Assembly: GCA_907165275.2 (NCBI GenBank) | Contig: OU015652.1 | Coordinates: forward strand, 11,671,001 to 11,735,000 | Direction: 5' to 3' | Length of the DNA stretch: 64,000 nt | Source of the DNA: Zygaena filipendulae | Taxonomy: Eukaryota; Arthropoda; Insecta; Lepidoptera; Zygaenidae | Part shown: piece after piece, positions 56,154 to 64,000 of the stretch | Position numbering within the stretch: position 1 is the stretch's first letter | Layout of the letters: every line of letters begins with the position of its first letter | Position numbers and translations under genes: made by a program | The notes under the pieces: model-generated | Told to the model about the DNA's origin: nothing | Database searches by the model: none | What the model saw: the letters and a program-made list of their open reading frames with translations, nothing else

Positions 56154-56262
56154 ACTACCAGCTGTTCTCTGTGGTTTCAGTCTTGTGAACTTTGTGGCAA
56201 AGAATTGTACCACAAGTATAATCTATACCACGAGTGCCACGACCCCAAGTACACATAAAGGC
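56154..56262 (+). other. Possible zinc-finger-like terminal exon
   Basis: After an acceptor-like TTTATTCCAG (ending at 56153), the open frame reads TTSCSLWFQSCELCGKELYH then KYNLYHECHDPKYT and TAA. The C-x2-C...H..H spacing is close to, but one residue short of, a standard C2H2 finger. No neighbouring exon was found. Confidence 0.25.
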
Positions 56263-58084
56263 CAGGTACTGTGATTCTGCTCACATGAGTTTTAGAATAC
56301 TGTAAATAACTTTTGGCCAAGATGAAAAGATAGTTTATCTGGAAGGAATTTAGGACCTAATAATTCTAAAGGTTACCAGGTGTACCAGGTTACATGTAAT
56401 ACAACTTTTCTCCATAAAGCAGTAGTAGGTACTCAAGTAAACTATCACACTGCAGAACGGTACCTACATCTATTTCTATAAAGGACGAGATTAATGAATT
56501 AATCATGTACCTAGTCAAGAATTCTGATAATTTTTATTTTACACAAACATGTACAAAGACATGGTTAAGTAATGTGTTAATGTTATAAATAATATAGGGG
56601 TGAACTTAATTCTGAATGAAAACTCTTCCTAACTATGAGCAGAAGAAAAGATGGACAAAGTATTGTCATGGTATTGTAGACAAATCTTACTAAAAAGAAA
56701 ACAAAGGATATAAAACATAAACAAGATTATGTACCTAAATATGATAAAGTCTGATCTGGGTAAATACTTACCTACATAATACATATTCTATTTCAATTTA
56801 AAAGATCTACTAAAAATAATTAATTTAGTAATAACTAAATTACGATTCTAATATGGATAGTTAAAGTTATTTAAATCTATACAGATAAAAAAAATGATAA
56901 TAAGTATTAATGATAATTTAAATATTATTTAAAAAAGAAAGAATAAATTATAATACTTAATAATAAATAAATAATAATATTAATAAATAATAAATAAGAC
57001 AGCAGATGCAGTAAAGTAGATTTAAAGAAATAATAGGATAAGATAATATACTTATTAACAAGGAGGAGACTGATTATACTAAACCTACACATATAGGGGG
57101 TCACAGAGCCAGAATAATTTATTAAGCAAGACATAAAAGATTTAATTCTAGCCTCCACAGGCACTGTGTGACAAGGTATTCAGTCAAAGAAGTCTACCAC
57201 CCAAAGACAAGATGACTCAAAAGTGACTTAAACATTAGGGCAGAGAGATATCACCTGCCTTAGATTGAGAGGTTTAGATTCTTGATTGTGAAGCTACTTA
57301 AGTTTTTATCTATGCTAACTGCTAAGCTACAGTCTTATTTGATTAGTTTATAAAACAAGTGCATACATTTCCATTTCTGTAGAGTTTATCATTATTATTA
57401 TTTTGAACACAAGCAGATTCAGGGTTCAAAGGGGTGTGTTTCAGTATTAATGATTCAGATTTCTGAGAGCAAATTATATAGTTTTAACAGTATGAAGACA
57501 AATGCAAAAGAAGTACACTGCTCACTATTAAAAAGACACTTATGGTTAGTTGATAAGACAGCTGAGGGCTGAGAACACATGCCCAATCTCAGATTATAGA
57601 GATCAGAAGTTCTGAGGAGACTCAGTTACCAAGATTGATTATATCTTATCACAGGCATAATTAAACCAGCTAATCCAGGAAAATGTTGGTTAGATAAAGA
57701 CAATTTGAACTTAATTGCAGATCTTTTTCACAGTTTAAACTCAGTTAAAAAGATGGTAAGTTGTCAGATAACTTCCTATATCTATTGTGTCCACACTTCA
57801 AACTGTCTTGGTATAGTACCAAGAATATCAAACCTTGTTAATTTCTGAATTCCTTTTGAATAATTGCTTCAAGAAGTTATTTTTATTTGTAGTATTAGAT
57901 TATGATGGTAATTTTATTGCATAATTCATTAAGATTCTCAAATCTATTATGTAATGATATAAGTATATCATTGATATAGTGTAGTACATTCTTTTTAGAA
58001 TATTTACATACCTAACCATAATGTACTGTATGAAATAAATCACATAGCGTCTGCCTTCTTCAGATATTCAGACCTCTTTCACCA

Positions 58085-58460
58085 GCAGATAACAAACATG
58101 TCTTCAAACAACGCTGTGTGTTTTGAAAAGACACATAATAGAACTGTTTTGCATTCCAACAAAACAGATATTATGTGTATGAAAAAACACACAGCGTTGC
58201 AGTAGAATACTTGCTGGTAAGTTTGAAGACTTCTATGAGTGACAGATGACACCGCGCCAAAGACAAGCCGGCGCCCTGCTGCTGAGTGCTGAGGTAAAGA
58301 GCGGGAGCATAAAAGGCGGAAAATGTCGGTAAGTTCGTACTATTTACTGAGATATTGGCAAAATCCCACGACTGCTTCTTCAAACAACGCTGTGTGTTTT
58401 TTCATACACATAATATCTGTTTTGTTGGAATGCAAAACAGTTCTATTTTCTGTTCTATGT
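58085..58460. repeat. Right arm and local inverted repeats
   Basis: 58233-58399 is the inverted partner of 53098-53264. It is itself framed by a second inverted pair, about 58110-58200 and 58388-58450, sharing AACGCTGTGTGTTTT, CATACACATAATATCTG and TTTGTTGGAATGCAAAACAG. The region is therefore a hairpin within a larger hairpin. Confidence 0.8.
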
Positions 58461-59694
58461 GTTTAACTATACCGGCTGTTGGAGTACTCCCAGCACCGTA
58501 TAAGACCGAAAAGATAAAAATTAAAAGAGTAAGGTCGAGTTTTGAATATTACGTGTGCATACGATATGGCATACAAATTGTATCGTTTCAGGGTCAGATA
58601 AATAAATGGGACTGGTTTATATCAAGAGTGTTTCCGATATTCTCTTCCTTTACTGCCTCCTTAGCCAAGTTGACAATATCTTTAATCGTTATCGCTTTAG
58701 AAAACTAAAGACTGAAGATGGATGAAGCTCATGACATGACGATAAGTTCCTTGCTTGTAAGTTCCTTAGTTTTGTTAACTTGACTAAAGGGGCTGGTATT
58801 GGGAGTTTGGGACAGGTATTTTATGGTTTGCAATAAATTCCTAGTTGCACTTAAAAAAAGGGTGGTGTAAACGTATGAAACTTTCAATGCATTCATCCAC
58901 TTTGTATTCTAAACCGGCTAGGGGTGGCAGTTACCCCACTGCGGCGTCGGTGCGTGCCCATAATTACATCAACAGTCGAGTCACGTAGGTACTGTCGGCG
59001 TCGACAAGTAGCAACACGTCCCGCAGTTCTTAATTTTATTACTATCGCAATAAGATCCAACAATTGTCGAAAGTGTTGTGCTATTTTTAACACCGACTGT
59101 ACCTACACAACGACTTCACTCCAAGAAATGTGTTCCGAATTGAAATCTATCCATATCTATACAATATGTTGTTTTGGTCAGCAACGCGCGTAACGGAGGT
59201 AGTAATATAAGTAATATGGGTTCTAAAAAAAATATAAAAAAAAAAAAAATTTTATAATTCGGAACATTATTTAAAAGAAAATCTCTGCACAAGATATCTA
59301 AAAATGTTTACATTAAATGGTAATTGGTAAAGCCTTAGCGCGTAGACTAGAGCTACGACATCATAGATTCTACGCGCTACGTGTTGCTACGTCGCGCCTC
59401 GCGTCGTCGTCGCTCGCACCCAATGTACGTAGGTACCTACCTACTTTTGCACAAACGTTTTATTTAGATCACGGTAAGTAAACAAAACATTTTTGACTCC
59501 CTTTCCCTTCATACTTTACCGGGCTTAGGACCGGCAAAGGAACTGAATAATTTAGAAATTATTAAATTAGAAATGACATTTTTATCCATTAATAATTATG
59601 CATTAAAGTTTTATCGCGCTGTTATTAAGTACCTTTGGCGTATTTAAAAAGGTGAATCATCTTATTCACAATAATTCATGACATAATTTACAAT
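58461..59694. other. Intergenic DNA without recognised gene
   Basis: No open frame with family resemblance. It has an A-rich tract (59226-59250) and a CTACGCGCTACG-rich patch (59337-59410). Confidence 0.45.
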
Positions 59695-59766
59695 TTTTAT
59701 TGTGAGCATTGGTAATACAGAGTTCTAATTATTGTAGAACTCTGTATTACCTATGCTCACAATAAA
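59695..59766. repeat. Tight hairpin, about 33-bp arms
   Basis: TATTGTGAGCATTGGTAATA / TATTACCTATGCTCACAATA with CAGAGTTCTA / TAGAACTCTG next to a short loop. One mismatch in the arms. AACATAAC-type low-complexity repeats follow to about 60000. Confidence 0.8.
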
Positions 59767-60055
59767 ACAATTTCTATGAAATGAAACACAACATAACACA
59801 AAATAATAACATAACATAACACAACTTATTTACAATCATTAAAAACATAATTTACAAAATATCATTAATTTACAAATAATTTAATTTAATTTCATTTTAT
59901 TGCATTTCATTTCATAACACAACATAACAAAACAGAATAACATAACAAAACACAACATAACATAACAATTACACAACAAAAAATAAATTATTTACAATCA
60001 TTAAAAACGTGACACAGTCTCCACTAAAAGTTTTTTATTTTTATTTACACTGATT

Positions 60056-61159
60056 TTACGTTAACCTAAGAATCTGTTCGAAGTGTCTACCGCGTTGCGC
60101 GATGCACACAGAAGCACGACGTCGCAAATTGTCTTTTAATCGAGATAAAACAGTTTCATTGTTCTTAATCAATTCAAAAGCGTTCAGTATTGCTTGCTTT
60201 AATGTTTCACGGTCGGTGTATTCGTCATGCGTACCGTACACTATGCGCTTTACGTCACCCCACAAATAAAAGTCCAATGGAGTTAGATCGGGTGAACGTG
60301 GTGGCCACGGTATGGGGCCACCACGTCCTATCCAACGATCACCGAACTCCGACGTTAAATACTCACGTACAGCGCGGGCATAATGCGGGGGGGCACCGTC
60401 TTGCTGAAAGTAAAGTCCATCAAGAAGAGCAAGTGGAACATCATCTAACATCTCACTTATTTGATTTCGGAGTAGATCCAAATAAGATTGTCCAGTTAAA
60501 CTTCCCTCAATAAAATACGGTCCGATTATGCGTGTACCAAGGATACCTGCCCAAACATTTACCGAAAATCTCGTTTGATAAGAGTCTCTCACGGTTGGGT
60601 GTGGGTTTTCCACCGCACGATCACTACGAACTTCCCACCAATGTTCATTGTGAACGTTAAATAACCCTACTCTAGTAAATAACGCTTCGTCTGTCCATAA
60701 AATGTTACTATCTACGTTATTCACGAGCCATTCACAAAATGTAACACGACACACGTAGTCTGTAGGCATTAGGTCCTGAACCCTTCTGAAATGAAACGGA
60801 TGCATCCTTTCACTATGAAGCAATCTCCAGATGGTTGCGTGGTCGACGCCAAAGCGTCGCCCAGCATCCCGGGTACTCGCGCGCGGCTGCGCACGAAAGT
60901 AGTCAAGGGCTGCATCTTGGACATTAACAGGGAGCCCAGATTGACCTCTACCTACTGTGTGACGAGGTGTAGCGAATGTTCCCCATTCCCTGAGATTAAA
61001 AACAACAGTCCTTATGGTGTAGCGAGTTACACTTGCACGAGTGGGAAACGTCGCACTCCACTCGGCCACACTATTCTCTTCATCTTCGCCATTACGAAAG
61101 TAAATACTTATTAAATCGTAAATTTCACTGTTGGTTAATCCTGCGAATGACCGAGCCAT
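60056..61159 (-). CDS. Mariner-like transposase, DD41D (rosa-type)
   Basis: Intact 367-residue transposase of the Tc1/mariner (IS630) superfamily. The N-terminal part has two helix-turn-helix-like regions (TNSEIYDLISIYFRNGEDEE and STRDAGRRFGVDHATIWRLL). The catalytic core has Asp157 in NILWTDEALFT, Asp254 in YFQQDGAPPHYA and Asp296 in SPDLTPLDFYLWG. The 41 residues between the last two make it DD41D, the spacing of the rosa family. The open frame continues 35 codons upstream, to 61264, through GC-rich DNA; the ATG at 61159 (MARSFAGLTNSE) is preferred because family similarity begins there. Terminal repeats were not located with confidence (CACAGTC words occur at about 60012 and 61192). The frame is undamaged, suggesting recent activity or arrival. 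Confidence 0.88.
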   Translation of the reverse strand: MARSFAGLTNSEIYDLISIYFRNGEDEENSVAEWSATFPTRASVTRYTIRTVVFNLREWGTFATPRHTVGRGQSGLPVNVQDAALDYFRAQPRASTRDAGRRFGVDHATIWRLLHSERMHPFHFRRVQDLMPTDYVCRVTFCEWLVNNVDSNILWTDEALFTRVGLFNVHNEHWWEVRSDRAVENPHPTVRDSYQTRFSVNVWAGILGTRIIGPYFIEGSLTGQSYLDLLRNQISEMLDDVPLALLDGLYFQQDGAPPHYARAVREYLTSEFGDRWIGRGGPIPWPPRSPDLTPLDFYLWGDVKRIVYGTHDEYTDRETLKQAILNAFELIKNNETVLSRLKDNLRRRASVCIAQRGRHFEQILRLT

Positions 61160-61194
61160 TTTAGCGCAGAAAAACGCACGCGCAATAACCGCGA

Positions 61195-61350
61195 CTGTGG
61201 GAGGCAGACTGGCTGGCGCCTGGCGCTGGCCGCAGGCGCTAGCGCCGGCGTCCGGGGGTGGCAACGGCGGGCGGGGGTGGCACGTCGCCGCGCCCCCCGG
61301 CCCCCGCCGCCCGGCCGCCCCGCCGCATTCGCCCGCGTTCCCACCGAGGC
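61195..61350. other. GC-rich island beside the mariner transposase
   Basis: About 155 bases dominated by GGCGGGCGGGGGTGG and CCCCCGGCCCCC-type runs, in sharp contrast to the AT-rich surroundings. No exon was recognised. Confidence 0.6.
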
Positions 61351-61714
61351 GGGGTGTATGTAGGTACTATGTACGTAGGTACCATTGCATGCCATATGAT
61401 GCGCGCCGCGCGCGCGGTCAACGACCGGTAGCGTACGTAAATCGTAGGCCCGCCCGCTTGTATAAACAAAATAAATAATTTTTTCGGATTTTCCTTGAAA
61501 AAATAATTATTTTTTTTTATATTTTTTTTGACATCAGTATCGTTAGTACAACCACCTCTGTGACTGGCGTTGTTGACCAAAACAACAGCCTGTATATAGG
61601 AACGTAGGTAATGTATTTCAAGTCAGTTTGAGTATATCTAATAAGAATATAAAGGGGTATGTTAATTTATAAAAGAAAAGATTTTACCGACGCGTGACAT
61701 GACGACTTTTATTT

Positions 61715-62072
61715 ATGTCCACCGATTACTCGAAGACGGTTGGACCGCTTTGGAAAAACATAAAACTAAAAAGCTAAAAATAACAAAATACCGATCTTTT
61801 CCAAAAGACAAAAATACACGTAATATTATTATTGGTTTGTGCTACCACTGATGGGTTTGAAGTCGGTGACAAGCCAAATATGGAGTGGGTAGATGGGCTA
61901 ATCCACTCCCGCGAGCGAGCGAGCTTGTCGTGAAGTGGGCAGACACAGGCGGGCATTGCACCGAATTAAAACCGGTAAATATTACGTGTATTTTTGTCTT
62001 TTGTATTAGATCGGTATTTTGTTATTTTTAGTTTTGTGTTTTTGGAAGTCGGTTTAATTTTTTTGTTAAATT
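61715..62072. mobile_element. Foldback element, copy 4 (truncated)
   Basis: Retains the ATTACTCGAAGACGGTTGGA segment and the palindrome (about 61770-62070, ending GGAAGTCGGTTTAATTTTTT) but lacks the repeat ladder seen in copies 1-3. Confidence 0.75.
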
Positions 62073-62348
62073 TTTTTGAGAATATATCGGTAAATATACT
62101 TAGCAAAAGAAGTTTTGGGCAAGTTAGAGCATTCGGTCTCACTTCCTTTGCAACGGTAGCGTTCTTGCCCCGCTGACAAGTCCTCTCCTAGTAAATTCAT
62201 TTGCTCTTTAGGCGCCACCTGTCCAACGGTAAGGTGTTCCAAAAAGTAATATTAATATTATTTTCACATCATTATCATTAACGATTCCCCAATGGCTGTC
62301 CAATTTAAAAGCTCCACATTGTTTTGTTTGTGTATTTTTACGTACATT

Positions 62349-62754
62349 TGATGGTTAAACAAACTTACCTAGTGATGTTTGACCATAATTATACGAGACG
62401 TTGCATCCGAAGAGATTTATTAGATGTTTTACTATGTAGTCCATTCTTCAATGTACTAGCATCGCACACAATTATTTAGAGCTATAAAGGAGAATCAAAA
62501 ATAAAAAGATATTCAATTGACTACTGTGTACCCCTCCTCCCCGCCCCACCCGGCGTAGCGCCTGCGTTGCCGCACGCCGCCGTGCCAGCTCATTTTTTCA
62601 GAGCACCTATTTCATGGCATGGGGTAACGTTAATACTTATAGATGTATAAGTTTTTAACGAAACCTATGGGCAGGGAGGGTAATAAATCTCTTCGGATGC
62701 AACGTCTCGTATAATTATGGTCAAACATCACTAGGTAAGTTTGTTTAACCATCA
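62349..62754. repeat. Perfect 74-bp inverted repeat
   Basis: 62349-62422 and 62681-62754 are identical over 74 bases in inverted orientation (TGATGGTTAAACAAACTTAC to AAGAGATTTATTA), with a 258-bp spacer. Directly after the right arm, 62755-62812 is a diverged direct copy of part of the left arm and its flank (GACGTTGCATCC, GAGATTTATTAGATGTTTTA, CTATGTAG). Confidence 0.9.
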
Positions 62755-62812
62755 ATTATACTGCGACGTTGCATCCTCGAGATTTATTAGATGTTTTACT
62801 ATGTAGATGTTT

Positions 62813-64000
62813 AGCGCTCACCATGAAATAGGTAAAAGATAGGGAAAGAAGAACGATGATAAACCAAGTTAAATCAGCGAACACGAGTAGAGAAAAAATA
62901 TAATTAGACTTGTACAAATCGGGAAGAAAACGCAAAGCTTTTAAGCAGAGGGCGCTGTGTGTTTGTTACCTGTCAAAACACTTTTAAAACAACTGATTAT
63001 TGGCTTTTTGAATTTCTAAGCACTAGTTTAGCTTTGTTAAGTCTTTAAATTAGTTTCGTGATGTATATGTATGTTCTAGACGTGGTCTCACAATCAGTAT
63101 CTTTAAAATGTTTCCTACATAACCTCAAAAAATCCCTTGATTTATTTATCACTCTTTCCTTAATGTTAAACCACTTGGGAATTGGTGTACACCTATTTCC
63201 TCACAATCATAAGCTACAACAGCGTCCCATAATTTAATTAACTAGTGAAAACAACAAAAATACACTCAGTTTCTATGTAGATTGACAGATCTTGTGTAAC
63301 AAACATTTGGCGCCCTCTAGGTTGAAACTAATTGCCAGTTTTCTACCCCATAATTTTACAAAATATTTATATATTTTGTTTATCTTGTATTTATATAAAT
63401 GTTTATTAATCAGAGTCATTATTGTAAGCTGCTTCTGCAAAGAGTCTATCCTCATTTATGGGATACAGTGGGATAAAGTTAAGGCATTGTGAGTTAAAGC
63501 ATTGTGAATATAAGGTCGTTTCGTGGTCAATAATTTTCTGTATTTAGTAAGTTTTTTTTTTTTTTTTTTCATTAGAGGTATTGACTTTCAGTTGGTTAAG
63601 CAGATCAAGGACAGCGTCTCTGCACGTTGTGCAGTCGACAACGCAAGTAGAGCTATTCGTTTCTTGGTTAGTTTTTCGAGCGGAAGGCTCTCTTTTGGGT
63701 ACTAATTTGTTATATTGAAAAATTTAAAGATATAGGTATATCAGCGATAAAGCAATCAATATTATTTCAGGAAGAGGCGTAACCAAGGTTTACTTGGCCG
63801 GTTTAGAACTATCATTGTGCCTGATGCTCTATCGGTAGCTTATTTTTTTTTTTTTTTTAATTTTCTTAAGCATTTGAAGAGAGAGAAGAGAGGGAGAAAA
63901 AAAAAAAATCGTAACGGAAGTACTAGATACTCCAATCTACCATGAGTGCGTTAAAACGTCTGTAGATATGCCGAGATAAATAAAGTGGGCTTTTCTTTGG
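62813..64000. other. Right-edge intergenic DNA with one possible exon
   Basis: Mostly AT-rich. A poly-T acceptor-like run ending TTCATTAG (63568) is followed by an open stretch to a GTTAGT donor-like site (about 63668) reading GIDFQLVKQIKDSVSARCAV, then DNASRAIRFL. Codon use looks gene-like, but the family is not recognised. T- and A-runs occur at 63845-63859 and 63899-63908. Confidence 0.35.

Larger units (their letters stand above)
53265..58232. other. 5-kb stretch between inverted arms, no confident gene
   Basis: Mostly AT-rich, with extreme AT content at 56790-57010. Apart from the DIRS-like patch and the zinc-finger-like frame listed separately, only short open frames occur (for example 53369-53641, 90 codons, unrecognised). 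A G-run lies at 55795-55808. Confidence 0.45.

Noticed and set aside
59826..60012. Direct repeat ACTTATTTACAATCATTAAAAAC as an LTR or duplication next to the mariner gene
   Set aside because: Short and embedded in low-complexity AACATAAC sequence; slippage or local duplication explains it.
60056..61264. Longer start (MPPPDAGASACG...) for the mariner transposase
   Set aside because: The extra N-terminal 35 residues come from GC-rich flanking DNA; family similarity begins at the ATG at 61159.

Overview
The window looks like nuclear DNA of a moth or butterfly. This is inferred from spliced insect-type genes, AT-rich intergenic DNA, a caspase that resembles lepidopteran Dredd, and dozens of short interspersed repeats of the 'CTAGCTGT...CGCGGTTTCACCCGCG' type that are common in Lepidoptera. 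No CRISPR array, bacterial operon or tRNA/rRNA gene was seen.

Host genes, left to right. (1) The first two thirds of Bre1, the histone H2B E3 ubiquitin ligase (minus strand, 11 coding exons, 11859 down to 492); its RING-finger end lies off the left edge. (2) An FGGY-family carbohydrate kinase, D-ribulokinase type (minus, 4 exons, 18151-15897). (3) Pop5, a protein subunit of RNase P/MRP (plus, 2 exons, 21970-23413). (4) Dredd, the caspase-8-like initiator caspase of the IMD immune pathway (minus, one exon, 25362-23707), converging on Pop5. (5) A tightly coupled mitochondrial pair on the plus strand: a 67-residue LYR-type microprotein (38652-39765) and an MTRFR-like mitoribosome rescue factor (39767-40403). 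The two reading frames share one exon, and one base separates the first stop from the second start. Both human relatives are known to act on the mitochondrial large ribosomal subunit, so this reads as a dicistronic gene with a common theme. It is the most interesting item here.

Mobile DNA fills much of the rest. Between Dredd and the mitochondrial pair is a stack of insertions: a nearly complete I-group non-LTR retrotransposon (27466-33067, minus, target duplication GTGGCTACTT) abuts a complete two-gene PIF/Harbinger transposon (33079-38097, TTA duplications, MADF/Myb-like protein plus DD35E transposase). Both seem to sit inside an older foldback repeat. Other well-bounded elements are two non-autonomous hAT elements with perfect 8-bp duplications (10453-11305 and 45042-48080), a TA-targeting inverted-repeat element (12890-13779) whose empty site can be read in a paralogous repeat at about 1.2 kb, a small element with a 6-bp duplication (5601-5726), and an intact DD41D mariner-like transposase (61159-60056). 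Four copies of a palindromic 'AACCGACTTCC' foldback element lie near 7.6-8.9, 43.1-44.3, 45.2-46.5 and 61.7-62.1 kb.

From about 48 to 59.7 kb and from 62.8 kb to the end I find no confident gene, only repeats, inverted duplications and AT-rich DNA. All exon borders were placed by hand from splice motifs, reading phase and remembered family similarity; no alignment was run.
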